The translations under genes were made by a program, and so were the position numbers. A stretch of 11,647 bases of DNA from an uncultured Collinsella sp. (GTDB taxonomy: Bacteria > Actinomycetota > Coriobacteriia > Coriobacteriales > Coriobacteriaceae): assembly GCA_958439775.1 (NCBI GenBank), contig CAUBWQ010000012.1, positions 1 through 11,647 on the forward strand, written 5' to 3'. This document shows positions 1 through 7,251 of the stretch, in pieces. The first letter of the stretch is position 1; every line of letters begins with the position of its first letter. The notes beneath the pieces were generated by a model that was given only the letters and a program-made list of their open reading frames with translations, had not been told where the DNA came from and made no database searches.

Positions 1-497
1 CCCTCGGCCTGCGTGCGGTACATGTTGCGCAGGGGACGAATACGAACGAAGTCGTAGATAAAATCACCCAGAATGATGACATAGGACAAAACGATGCCGA
101 CCATCTGGACGGGACTGGACACCGTACCGCCGGGAGCGAAGTAGAGCGAAGCCCAAATTGCCACGACGAGTACCATGCCGATGGCGAGCACGGCCCACCA
201 GATACGACGGCGCTTGGTGTAGTCCTCATCCTGCTTGAGGAGGATATTCGACACCGTGTAGATACGATCCTCACGAGCACGCTGCTTCGCCTTGCGGGCG
301 CGCTTTTCCTCCTTGGAAAGACCTTCCAGGTTTTCGCCCTTCTCGAGCTCCTTGCGGCGTGCCTTGGATGATGCCGGCACGACGCGAACGGAGCTCGCTG
401 CCTGGCGGGCGGGTTTAGCAGATGCGGCGGACTTGCGCGCAACCCCGGTAACTTCGTGGGATTGCGTACGCTTGTTCGTGGCGCTACGGGTACTCAC
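1..497 (-). CDS. Two-helix membrane protein with basic N-terminal domain, partial (C-terminus beyond window)
   Basis: I do not recognise this family. The frame is read from a GTG at 495-497 and stays open for 165 codons to the left edge. Residues 1-98 are hydrophilic and rich in Lys, Arg and Ala (the stretch around 44-78 is strongly basic and probably helical). Two likely transmembrane segments follow at about 99-119 and 131-152, the first opening with Trp-Trp. The basic N-terminus followed by helices suggests a cytoplasmic N-terminus, possibly contacting nucleic acid or acidic lipid; that is inference. The start is well supported: AAGGAG lies nine bases upstream, inside the last codons of purC, and the GTG directly follows the purC TAA. 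The two genes are therefore probably co-transcribed and translationally coupled. No function can be assigned. Confidence 0.8.
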   Translation of the reverse strand, partial: MSTRSATNKRTQSHEVTGVARKSAASAKPARQAASSVRVVPASSKARRKELEKGENLEGLSKEEKRARKAKQRAREDRIYTVSNILLKQDEDYTKRRRIWWAVLAIGMVLVVAIWASLYFAPGGTVSSPVQMVGIVLSYVIILGDFIYDFVRIRPLRNMYRTQAE

Positions 498-1385
498 TTA
501 TGCGTTCTCCTTCATGCTTGTGAACTGGGAGCCCGTGATGATCTGGAAGGCCTCGCGATAGCGCTCGGACGTGCCATCGATGACCTCGGCGGGCAGGTGA
601 GGGGTCTCCCCCGTCATATCCCAGTTGGCTTTGAGCCAATTGCGGGCGAATTGTTGGTCGTAGCTAGGCTGAATCTTGCCCTGCTCGTAGCTGGCAGCAG
701 GCCAGAAACGGCTGGAGTCGGGCGTGAGACACTCGTCGATCAGCGTGACCTTGCCATCGATGACACCAAACTCGAACTTGGTGTCGGCAATGATGATGCC
801 ACGGGTCGCGGCGTACTCGGCGGCAGCCTTGTAGATCTTGAGGGAAAGGTCACGAATCTGCGTGGCGATGTCCTCGCCCACGATCTCGCAGCAACGCTCG
901 AACGAGATGTTCTCGTCGTGGTCACCGATCTCGGCCTTCGTGGACGGCGTGAACAGCGGCTCAGGAAGCTTGGAAGCCTCGGTCAGGCCCTCAGGCAGCT
1001 GGATGCCGCAGACGGTGCCGTTCTCGTCGTAGGTCTTCTTGCCCGAACCGGTCAGATAGCCGCGGACGATGCACTCGATAGGAATCGTCTGGGCCTTCTT
1101 AACCAGCATGGCGCGGCCAGCGAGGTAGTCACGATACTCAGCAAACTCCTCGGGGAAATCCGCCGGGTCGATGGAAACGAGATGGTTGGGGACGATGTCG
1201 GCAAACTTATCGAACCAGAATGCCGAGATGCGATTGAGTACCTCTCCCTTAAACGGAATCTCGTCGGGAAGAATGAAGTCGAACGCAGAAATGCGGTCGG
1301 TGGCGACCATCAGCAGGTTTTCACCGGCATCGTAAATATCACGAACCTTGCCACGGGAATCCGGACGACGCTCCATCGTTGTCAC
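498..1385 (-). CDS. purC: Phosphoribosylaminoimidazole-succinocarboxamide synthase (SAICAR synthetase)
   Basis: This cytoplasmic enzyme of de novo purine synthesis joins CAIR and aspartate using ATP to make SAICAR. At 295 residues it matches the longer, single-domain form of the family. Visible motifs are the N-terminal nucleotide-binding region RGKVRDIYDAG (11-21), the ATDRISAFD segment (28-36), the ECIVRGYLTGSG segment (104-115), LFTPSTKAE (144-152), the family signature IIADTKFEFG (198-207), and the DECLTPDSSRFW stretch (217-228). The GTG at 1383-1385 is preferred because AAGGAG sits eight bases upstream. An earlier in-frame GTG at 1392-1394 overlaps that Shine-Dalgarno, and the ATG at 1374-1376 is too far from it. 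It acts just before the PurB step, whose gene lies about 4 kb upstream in the same orientation. Confidence 0.96.
   Translation of the reverse strand: MTTMERRPDSRGKVRDIYDAGENLLMVATDRISAFDFILPDEIPFKGEVLNRISAFWFDKFADIVPNHLVSIDPADFPEEFAEYRDYLAGRAMLVKKAQTIPIECIVRGYLTGSGKKTYDENGTVCGIQLPEGLTEASKLPEPLFTPSTKAEIGDHDENISFERCCEIVGEDIATQIRDLSLKIYKAAAEYAATRGIIIADTKFEFGVIDGKVTLIDECLTPDSSRFWPAASYEQGKIQPSYDQQFARNWLKANWDMTGETPHLPAEVIDGTSERYREAFQIITGSQFTSMKENA
507..512 (-). promoter_or_regulatory. Ribosome binding site of the membrane protein gene, embedded in purC
   Basis: AAGGAG on the minus strand lies within the final codons of purC, nine bases before the GTG at 497. It supports the GTG start of the downstream membrane protein, and its position inside purC suggests that ribosomes finishing purC help initiation. 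Confidence 0.7.
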
Positions 1386-1393
1386 GTGAGTCA

Positions 1394-1399
1394 CTCCTT
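1394..1399 (-). promoter_or_regulatory. Ribosome binding site that fixes the purC start
   Basis: AAGGAG on the minus strand is eight bases from the GTG at 1385. The longer frame beginning with GTG at 1394 would start inside this motif, so an automatic longest-frame call would add three wrong residues. Confidence 0.65.
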
Positions 1400-1416
1400 A
1401 CCTAAATACGACAGAA

Positions 1417-1436
1417 ATGCGGGTTCTTTCCCGCAT
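1417..1436 (-). terminator. Hairpin between histidine kinase and purC, possible weak terminator
   Basis: A perfect 7-bp stem (ATGCGGG / CCCGCAT) with a six-base loop is followed on the minus strand by TTCTGT. It lies 59 bases past the kinase stop codon and 31 bases before the chosen purC start. The U-tract is poor and I see no convincing purC promoter after it, so it may be a leaky terminator or processing site instead of a clean transcript end. Confidence 0.45.
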
Positions 1437-1494
1437 GTTTTCGCAAACTCGGAGCGGCAGGGACGCGGCCCCTCCTTCACCGAATAGCGAAAAG

Positions 1495-3060
1495 CTAGTG
1501 CTCCATTGTAGTAGATGCCGCGTCTGCCGTGTGCTCGCGGGGCAGATGAATTGTAAAAGTCGTACCCTTTCCAAGCTCCGACTCCACGGATATGTAGCCA
1601 TGGTGACGCTCGACGATCTGCTTGGTCACGGCGAGGCCAACGCCCAGGCCGCCAGCTTCGCGGGCGCGGCTGGCATCGGCGCGCCAAAACCGCCCGAAGA
1701 TGCGCGACAAATCGTCCTTGGCAATACCGATGCCGGTATCAGAAACGGCAATGCTGACGTGCTTGCGGTCACTGAGCACCGACACCACGACCCAACCGCC
1801 CTCGGGGGTGTAGCGCATGGCGTTGCTCATGAGGTTGATAACACATTGCGTGATCATGTCGGGATCGGCCTCGACGACATCGTCGTGACCCTGGGTCTCG
1901 TCCGCAAAACGCAGGCGCAGATCGCGGTCGACAAACAGGCGCTCCTGGGCATTAACGATGGAACGCACGAAAGGAACCATGTCCACCGGCTCAAGGTTGA
2001 GCGGAGCCGTGCTGTTTTCCATGCGCGACAGGTCGAGCATCTGCTGCACCAGACGAGCCAGGCGACGCGTCTCGGAAGCAACGGTTTCCAAATGCTCATC
2101 GTCGGTGGGATACACGCCATCCTGCATGGCCTCGACCGTTGCGAGCATGGCCATAAGCGGCGTGCGAAGCTCGTGTGCAACGTCTGAGGTCAGGCGCTTC
2201 TCGTGTTTCATATCCTTCTCGAGCGAAGTGGCCATCTCATCGAAGGTCTCACCCAGCTGATCGATCTCGTCATCACCGCGCAGTCCCGTGCGAGCCGACA
2301 GGTCGCCGTCACGGATTTGCTTTGCGGTACTGGTGATGCGATGAATCGGCTTGGTGAGCATGCGCGACACGAGCGATCCGATAACGACCGAAATGCAGAT
2401 TGCAACAACCGCGGCGAGGGCCATGGCGTTAAAGGTCTTCTCCCTAAACGCAGAGTCCGCCTTGGTGAGCAGAGCGTCGGAGCCGATGGCCCACAGCTTT
2501 ACCTGTCCGACATGCTCGCCGGAAGACGTTACAATCTCGACGTTAGCAACGCTATCGGAGTCGGTTGGAGCAGACGAGACCGGGCTATGCGATGCCCTCT
2601 TGCCGCTCGTGTCGTCGGTCGTAGCCTGGTTTTCGCGTACATCGGCGGTGGCGCTTGCCGAGGGCCAGGAATCGTCATAAACGATCACACCCTTTTTATT
2701 GACGACCTGCATGCCCAGATCGTCGGAAACCAAACTCGACGTTGCGACCGTGCGCAGTTCTCCCGCGGTCCAAGAGCCGTTTTCCTCATATGAGGTCGCC
2801 AACTTCTCGGCAGCGGAATTTGCGATTTCGACGATATTGGAGCGTGTGTAATCCGAAAAGACCGTGCCCCACACAACAGAGACAACGCCCACCAGCACCA
2901 ATACCGTCATGAGCGATGTCAGAGCAAAAGCAAGTGCCATGCGCGAGGGATAGCTCATCGTTGGCCGTGAATCGGAACGAGGCGTGTTCCAACTAGCCTT
3001 GGAACCCGCCTCGCTCTCCTGCTTGTGCTTTTGTCCGATTTCAAAGCGCGCAGGTGTCAT
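1495..3060 (-). CDS. Membrane sensor histidine kinase (HAMP, HisKA, HATPase)
   Basis: This is a 521-residue class I sensor kinase that autophosphorylates on His and passes the phosphate to the regulator encoded just upstream. The order is: polar N-terminal tail (1-38), transmembrane helix 1 (about 41-67), extracytoplasmic sensor (about 68-208), helix 2 (about 211-233), HAMP (about 231-283), dimerisation and phosphoacceptor domain with His296 in DVAHELRTPL, and a catalytic ATPase domain with the N box (NLMSNAMRYTPEG, from 409), G1 box DTGIGI (441-446) and G2 box GLGVGL (471-476). The sensor contains a low-complexity Ser/Thr/Asp-rich segment (about 133-171) that looks disordered. All catalytic motifs are intact. 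The start lies 11 bases after the regulator stop with a modest AGGGA upstream, so the pair is one operon. The signal sensed is unknown; ATG codon 35 is a less likely start. Confidence 0.95.
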   Translation of the reverse strand: MTPARFEIGQKHKQESEAGSKASWNTPRSDSRPTMSYPSRMALAFALTSLMTVLVLVGVVSVVWGTVFSDYTRSNIVEIANSAAEKLATSYEENGSWTAGELRTVATSSLVSDDLGMQVVNKKGVIVYDDSWPSASATADVRENQATTDDTSGKRASHSPVSSAPTDSDSVANVEIVTSSGEHVGQVKLWAIGSDALLTKADSAFREKTFNAMALAAVVAICISVVIGSLVSRMLTKPIHRITSTAKQIRDGDLSARTGLRGDDEIDQLGETFDEMATSLEKDMKHEKRLTSDVAHELRTPLMAMLATVEAMQDGVYPTDDEHLETVASETRRLARLVQQMLDLSRMENSTAPLNLEPVDMVPFVRSIVNAQERLFVDRDLRLRFADETQGHDDVVEADPDMITQCVINLMSNAMRYTPEGGWVVVSVLSDRKHVSIAVSDTGIGIAKDDLSRIFGRFWRADASRAREAGGLGVGLAVTKQIVERHHGYISVESELGKGTTFTIHLPREHTADAASTTMEH

Positions 3061-3071
3061 ATGTGATTTCC

Positions 3072-3794
3072 CTATTTCTCGTCCGACTTATCGGTCTTGG
3101 CCGGAGCCTCGAAGCGATAGCCGACACCATGGACGGTGTAGAGCCACTTGGGCTTCTTGGGATCATCGCCCAGCTTGGCGCGAAGATTCTTCACGTGGCT
3201 ATCGATGGTGCGCTCATAGCCCTCAAAGTCATACCCGAGCACTTTCTCGACCAGCTCCATGCGGTTATACACACGGCCGGGATGGCGGGCAAGCGTGGTG
3301 AGCAGCTTGAACTCGGAAGCCGTCAGATCGACTTCCTTGCCCTCGACCAAGATCTTGTGGCCCGAGATATCGATGACCAGATCGCCGAAGTCGAGCACCT
3401 CGACGGCGGGTTCGTCGGCCTGATGGGCACGGCGGAACAGAGCACGAACGCGGGCGACGAGCTCGCGCGGCGAGAACGGCTTAATCAGATAGTCATCGGC
3501 GCCGAGCTCAAGACCGATAATACGGTCCTCGATCTCGCCCTTAGCCGTCAGCATGATGATGGGGACATCCGAGGTATCGCGAATGGTGCGGCAAACGCGC
3601 TCGCCGGGAATCTTGGGGAGCATAAGGTCGAGCACGACCAGGTCGAACTGATGCTTCTCGAACTCCTCGATCGCGGACTGACCGTCGCCGACGCCCACAA
3701 CCCAGTAGCCTTCGCGCTCGAGATAGGCAGCGACGGCGTCACGGATTGCCTTCTCATCCTCGACCAGCAGAATCTTTTTTGCATCTGAAGCCAT
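3072..3794 (-). CDS. OmpR/PhoB-family response regulator
   Basis: This is a 240-residue DNA-binding regulator partnered with the adjacent kinase. The receiver domain (about 6-120) has the acidic pair Glu12/Asp13, phosphoacceptor Asp56 in VVLDLMLP, Thr83 and Lys105 of the KPF motif. The C-terminal winged helix (about 140-232) has the family pattern, including LTASEFKLL, GYERTIDSHVKNLRAKLGDD and the YTVHGVGYRF ending. The start is the ATG at 3792-3794, with an AGGGGGG stretch upstream; a TTG seven codons earlier overlaps that stretch and is unlikely. It precedes the kinase in transcription order, spaced by 11 bases. The target genes are not evident, and I found no clear promoter in the short upstream region. 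Confidence 0.95.
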   Translation of the reverse strand: MASDAKKILLVEDEKAIRDAVAAYLEREGYWVVGVGDGQSAIEEFEKHQFDLVVLDLMLPKIPGERVCRTIRDTSDVPIIMLTAKGEIEDRIIGLELGADDYLIKPFSPRELVARVRALFRRAHQADEPAVEVLDFGDLVIDISGHKILVEGKEVDLTASEFKLLTTLARHPGRVYNRMELVEKVLGYDFEGYERTIDSHVKNLRAKLGDDPKKPKWLYTVHGVGYRFEAPAKTDKSDEK

Positions 3795-3849
3795 AACACG
3801 GCCCCCCTGTCTCAATTAGCTAAGAACAAGCCCATTTTAACGCACCTGA

Positions 3850-3888
3850 GCCCGCCGGATGCCGCTATGACGCGGCAGCTCGGCGGGC
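3850..3888 (-). terminator. GC-rich hairpin downstream of the lipoprotein gene
   Basis: An imperfect long stem is visible: GCCCGCCG pairs with CGGCGGGC, and an inner TGCCGC pairs with GCGGCA around a six-base loop. It lies 60 bases past the lipoprotein stop and before the response regulator gene. The run following it on the minus strand is not a true U-tract, so termination strength is uncertain. It most likely separates the TSCPD-lipoprotein unit from the two-component operon. Confidence 0.55.
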
Positions 3889-3947
3889 GGTACTCACAAT
3901 TACAACGCGTTTATTCCCCTGTTGGCGCCTTTTTAACCCCTCTAAGC

Positions 3948-5159
3948 TTAAAGAGAGAATAGGCGTGCAGTGACCGTCTCTGGTATACCCTGGCTGTTGC
4001 GCACCGTGGCGTACGTAAGGAATGAGTCCGACTTTCCCGCCGTAGCTGGATAATCGCCATACTCCAAAGCGCGGTCGGGCGACAGCAGCGAGCCATAGGT
4101 CTTGGCAGAGGTGTCGATCAGGAAATGCGACGCCTGTACCTTAACAAGGTATTTATTCTTCTTGCCAGCCGCACATGCAAGCGGCTCGCGGGACAGGAAG
4201 AGATACGGCCCTCCCTCATTACCGATATACGTGCCCATATTGCCCAGGCTGCCCACGCCACTATAGGTCGCCTCGATAGAAAACACGAAGGTATCGCCCA
4301 TATATACGGCCTCGAAAGGCGAGACTGACGAGGGAAGAACTAGCTGGGCACGTTTGGTGTTGTTGCCGTCGGTCAGATCGATTGCCGTTATGCCGTAGTA
4401 GACGCCCTCGTCGTTGCGGACACGCGGCGAGATGGTCAAAATGCCGTCGCTCGCGCGCGGGGCCGATGCAAAGCGGCCCGTCGATTTCCAAATTACCTCG
4501 GCCTTGGATTCATCAAGCGAGCGACGATAGCAAAACGAATCACTACTCGTTTTATTGCCGCCTGCCGAAGGCATTTTATACCAGATGACTGATGACCCGA
4601 ACGCCGTGAACAGGGGCGGATCATAGTCCTTGCCACCTCGATCGAGCTCAACCACGTCGCCAGAGAGCGAAGCGCCCGACAGATTTTGAGCGTAGAGCTT
4701 CCACGATGAATTGGCAAAGTTCATCTCAACCCACGCGAATACGCCGTCGCCGGCACGGACATCGTAGAATGCGTATCCCGTGCCCTCGATAGGATCCTCG
4801 ATTAATGTGGTAAGCGAGCCATCGCCCAGGTTGAGCACGCCGAGTGTGTTGGCGTGCAGTGCCGATGCGGGCGCCATCATCGCCGCGGCGTAATCGCCGT
4901 CGCAGTAGTACAGCAGCGTACCCAGAGGCAGCGTCCACGATGACGCCGGCTCAAGATCGATGTCGACAGCCTCGTACTCATCCGTAATCGAGATGATTTT
5001 GGAATCGTCCTTGATAACCTGCGGCTCGCCGGCGGCATCATCGCTGGTACCCGTTTTTTTCGAGCATCCGGCAAGCACCGTGGCAGCGCCCGCGGCAGCC
5101 CCACCGAGTACAAAGCCGCGACGCGATATTCCGTTCTTGATGTGATCGGCGATACCCAT
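3948..5159 (-). CDS. Tat-exported lipoprotein of unknown function
   Basis: I do not recognise the mature domain. The 403-residue product has a twin-arginine signal (SRRGFVLGG, Arg13-Arg14), an Ala/Gly-rich hydrophobic stretch, and a lipobox LAGC with Cys32 as the lipidation site. It should fold in the cytoplasm and then be anchored to the outer face of the membrane. A Lys/Ser/Asp-rich linker follows (33-50). The rest is rich in beta-prone segments with many Gly, Tyr and Trp and repeated polar turns, which would suit a beta-propeller-like fold; this is inference from texture only. Its ATG shares one base with the stop of the TSCPD gene (TAATG), so translation is probably coupled. Its location upstream of a two-component system may be chance or may hint at an envelope role. 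Confidence 0.85.
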   Translation of the reverse strand: MGIADHIKNGISRRGFVLGGAAAGAATVLAGCSKKTGTSDDAAGEPQVIKDDSKIISITDEYEAVDIDLEPASSWTLPLGTLLYYCDGDYAAAMMAPASALHANTLGVLNLGDGSLTTLIEDPIEGTGYAFYDVRAGDGVFAWVEMNFANSSWKLYAQNLSGASLSGDVVELDRGGKDYDPPLFTAFGSSVIWYKMPSAGGNKTSSDSFCYRRSLDESKAEVIWKSTGRFASAPRASDGILTISPRVRNDEGVYYGITAIDLTDGNNTKRAQLVLPSSVSPFEAVYMGDTFVFSIEATYSGVGSLGNMGTYIGNEGGPYLFLSREPLACAAGKKNKYLVKVQASHFLIDTSAKTYGSLLSPDRALEYGDYPATAGKSDSFLTYATVRNSQGIPETVTARLFSL

Positions 5160-5422
5160 TAGGCGATCTCGGCGCGAGCGGCCTCGATAGCGCGCGTAAG
5201 CTGGTCGGCGCAGGAGGTCTTTTTCATACCGCAGGTATTACCGGCGAGAACCTCGATTACGCGATCGGCGGGAGCGCCCTCGACCAGCTTGGAGATAGCC
5301 TTGAGATTGCCGTCGCAGCCGCCGGTAAACTCAACGCCCACCACCTTGTTGCCGTCATCGGAAAGGTCAAGGTGAATATTGCGAGCACACACGCCCTGAG
5401 GCTTGTAATCAAACGAAATCAT
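5159..5422 (-). CDS. TSCPD-domain protein (TIGR03905-like), function unknown
   Basis: This 87-residue protein resembles the small TSCPD-domain family, a domain also found at the C-terminus of some class II ribonucleotide reductases and as short stand-alone proteins. The hallmark is the TSCADQ motif (69-74, canonical TSCPD). Four cysteines at 12, 36, 64 and 71 sit in conserved-looking contexts (VCAR, GGCDGN, GNTCG, TSCAD), compatible with binding a metal or an Fe-S cluster; that is inference. The length is normal for the stand-alone family. The ATG at 5420-5422 has a GAGGGG-type ribosome binding site. It is the first gene of a two-gene unit with the overlapping lipoprotein. No biochemical role is firmly known. 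Confidence 0.88.
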   Translation of the reverse strand: MISFDYKPQGVCARNIHLDLSDDGNKVVGVEFTGGCDGNLKAISKLVEGAPADRVIEVLAGNTCGMKKTSCADQLTRAIEAARAEIA

Positions 5423-5456
5423 GCGATCCCCTCTCAGAATGTTATTCGAGACGACT

Positions 5457-5483
5457 ATTATCCCCGTCTTTCCCTAAATGCAA
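5457..5483 (-). promoter_or_regulatory. Candidate promoter of the TSCPD-lipoprotein unit
   Basis: A GATAAT-like -10 (5457-5462) lies upstream of the TSCPD start on the minus strand. A partial -35 (TTGCAT, 5478-5483) is spaced by a short 15 bases. The -10 is good but the -35 and spacing are poor, so this is tentative. Confidence 0.3.
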
Positions 5484-5486
5484 CGA

Positions 5487-5524
5487 GGCGCTTTGCCGGC
5501 AACACACATTACCAGCAAAGCGCC
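5487..5524 (-). terminator. Terminator hairpin of purB
   Basis: A 13-bp stem (GGCGCTTTGCTGG with CCGGCAAAGCGCC, one G-U pair) encloses a 12-base loop, 26 bases after the purB stop. A moderately U-rich stretch follows on the minus strand. It cleanly separates purB from the TSCPD unit. Confidence 0.75.
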
Positions 5525-5550
5525 CTAAAAAGCTAACGTTATGCCCGAAC

Positions 5551-6897
5551 CTACTCGAAGCTCAGCTGCTCCAGACGATCAAAGACCGTGTCGATACGGG
5601 TGAGGAAGTCCCACGGATCAAAGATCTCGTCGAGCTTCTCCTGACTGACGGTGCAGCGCGGGTCGGCCTCGAGACGCTCCTTAAAGGTGGGGCCGGAGAC
5701 ACAATCCTGTACCTCGTGCCAGGTTGCCATAGCGTTCTCCTGCACAATGGCGTACGCGTCCTCGCGGGTGATGCCCGTGTCGACGAGGGCAAGCAGTACC
5801 TTGGAAGAGAAGATGAGGCCGCGGGTCTTATTGAGGTTGGCCATCATGCGGGCGGGATACAGCTGCAGGCCGTCGATAACGCGGATGAGGCACTGGAACA
5901 TGTGGTCGAGGGCGATGAAGCTATCGGCCTGGGCGACGCGCTCGGCAGAGGAGTGCGAAATGTCACGCTCGTGCCACAGGGCGACGTTATCGAAGGCAAC
6001 CTGGGCGTTGGACTTCACGACGCGCGACAGACCGCAGACTTTCTCCATGGTGATGGGGTTGCGCTTGTGCGGCATGGCTGAGCTGCCCTTTTGGCCCTTA
6101 CGGAACGGCTCCTCGGCCTCGAGCGTATCGGTCTTCTGTAGATTGCGAACCTCGGTAGCGATGCGCTCACAGGTGGCCGCTGTAGTGGCAAGCACGCCGG
6201 CAAGGTAGGCATGGTGATCGCGGCTGATGACCTGCGTGGACAGGGGATCGTGGACCAGGCCCAGGTGCTCGCAGACGTACTCCTCGACGAACGGCTCGAT
6301 GGAGCTGTACGTGCCGACAGCGCCCGAGATGGCACCGAAGGCAACATTCTTGCGGGCGTCCTCAAGACGATCCAGATCGCGCTTGAGCTCCCAGGCCCAA
6401 GAGCCAAACTTCATGCCGAAGGTCATCGGCTCGGCATGGATGCCATGAGTACGGCCGGCGCAGAGCGTGTTGCGCTCCTCAAAGGCGCGACGCTTGCAGA
6501 TCTCGCCGAGTTTTTTGACGTCCTCGATGATCAGGTCGCAGGCCTGGGTGAGCTGGTAGCACAGGGCCGTGTCGCCCAGATCGGAGCTGGTCATGCCATA
6601 GTGAACCCAGCGGCTGGGCTTGGGGTCGCCCTCGGGAACATCGGCATCGATGTACTCCTTCATGTTGGTCAGGAAGGCAATGACGTCGTGGCGCGTGACT
6701 TCCTCGATCTCATCGACCTTCGCCTTCTCAAAGTTGGCATGGTCGCGGATCCACTGGGCCTCGTCTTTGGAAATACCGATCTTGCCGAGCTCCGCCTGGG
6801 CCTCGCAGGCCAAGACCTCGATCTCCTGCCAAATGGCGTACTTGTTCTCGAGGGAGAAGATGTGTCCCATCTCCGGGCGGGTATAGCGATCGATCAT
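5551..6897 (-). CDS. purB: Adenylosuccinate lyase
   Basis: This 448-residue cytoplasmic homotetrameric lyase removes fumarate from SAICAR and from adenylosuccinate, serving IMP synthesis and the IMP-to-AMP branch. It belongs to the fumarase/aspartase superfamily. Key segments are the substrate-binding RYTRPEM near the N-terminus (4-10), TSSDLGDTAL (103-112), the catalytic-His region GRTHGIHAEP (148-157), and the superfamily signature loop GSSAMPHKRNP (271-281) carrying the catalytic Ser. The length is normal for the bacterial enzyme. The ATG at 6895-6897 is chosen because AAGGAG lies five bases upstream and the product then begins at the usual MIDRYTRPEM; an in-frame extension of 22 codons to 6963 has no family support. 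It appears to be a single-gene transcript, with a TACAAT candidate -10 at 6942-6947 but no convincing -35. Confidence 0.97.
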   Translation of the reverse strand: MIDRYTRPEMGHIFSLENKYAIWQEIEVLACEAQAELGKIGISKDEAQWIRDHANFEKAKVDEIEEVTRHDVIAFLTNMKEYIDADVPEGDPKPSRWVHYGMTSSDLGDTALCYQLTQACDLIIEDVKKLGEICKRRAFEERNTLCAGRTHGIHAEPMTFGMKFGSWAWELKRDLDRLEDARKNVAFGAISGAVGTYSSIEPFVEEYVCEHLGLVHDPLSTQVISRDHHAYLAGVLATTAATCERIATEVRNLQKTDTLEAEEPFRKGQKGSSAMPHKRNPITMEKVCGLSRVVKSNAQVAFDNVALWHERDISHSSAERVAQADSFIALDHMFQCLIRVIDGLQLYPARMMANLNKTRGLIFSSKVLLALVDTGITREDAYAIVQENAMATWHEVQDCVSGPTFKERLEADPRCTVSQEKLDEIFDPWDFLTRIDTVFDRLEQLSFE

Positions 6898-6999
6898 AGC
6901 GGCTCCTTTTTGGTTATTGGCACGTTGGTCGTAACCCAACCATTGTACCGTGCGCAGGTGCAAGTATGGGCAGCAGGCATTAACCTAACATTTTGGAAT

Positions 7000-7051
7000 T
7001 GGAGCGGGCAACGGGACGTCCGCGTATTTGCTTCGCAAATACGCACCGGCT
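7000..7051 (-). repeat. Direct repeat copy A: tRNA-Gly 3' end plus palindrome
   Basis: This 52-bp unit differs from copy B (7131-7182) at one base. The first 18 bases (7000-7017) are identical to the last 18 bases of the tRNA-Gly gene, including CCA, discriminator, acceptor 3' strand and T-stem 3' strand. The remainder holds a perfect 10-bp hairpin (7022-7044). It lies in the same orientation as the tRNA. Confidence 0.85.
7022..7044. repeat. Perfect hairpin with TTC loop in repeat copy A
   Basis: GCGTATTTGC and GCAAATACGC pair perfectly around a three-base TTC loop. There is no U-tract on either side. The matching structure in copy B (7153-7175) has one mismatched pair caused by the single A-to-C difference between copies. 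Confidence 0.8.
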
Positions 7052-7130
7052 GCGGTCGGCAGACCCGGTCCGCGCACACGCACGGGCACAGCGGGTTGGA
7101 CCCGACGTTCCCGAGGTCCCCCGTACTCGA

Positions 7131-7182
7131 TGGAGCGGGCAACGGGACGTCCGCGTATTTGCTTCGCAAATCCGCACCGGCT
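7131..7182 (-). repeat. Direct repeat copy B: tRNA-Gly 3' end plus damaged palindrome
   Basis: This is the second 52-bp copy, offset by 131 bases from copy A and 192 bases from the tRNA 3' end. It begins with the same 18-base tRNA 3' segment (7131-7148). The palindrome at 7153-7175 carries one mismatch, so copy A appears closer to the ancestral or selected form. Confidence 0.85.
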
Positions 7183-7185
7183 TCA

Positions 7186-7201
7186 GGCGCCCGTCGGCGC
7201 C
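7186..7201. repeat. Short hairpin GGCGCC-CGTC-GGCGCC
   Basis: A 6-bp stem of two identical palindromic hexamers surrounds a four-base loop immediately after repeat copy B. It belongs to a cluster of small stem-loops in this patch; no function is evident. Confidence 0.5.
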
Positions 7202-7216
7202 TTCGCCTGCTCGCTA

Positions 7217-7233
7217 CAAACGCTTCGCGTTTG
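7217..7233. repeat. Perfect 7-bp hairpin with TTC loop
   Basis: CAAACGC and GCGTTTG pair perfectly around TTC. The design (palindromic arms with a TTC loop) is the same as the hairpins inside the 52-bp repeats, though the arm sequence differs. Confidence 0.6.
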
Positions 7234-7251
7234 CTTAACGCTCGCACCCTG

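Noticed and set aside
456..1487. Long plus-strand open frame opposite purC
   Set aside because: It is the shadow of a clearly recognisable purC on the minus strand and shows no family features of its own. The same holds for long plus-strand frames opposite purB (6211-7278) and the response regulator (3054-3788).
3795..3849. Promoter for the two-component operon using TAAAAT at 3834-3839
   Set aside because: The -10 is reasonable but no -35 fits at 16-18 bases upstream, where the terminator-like hairpin lies.
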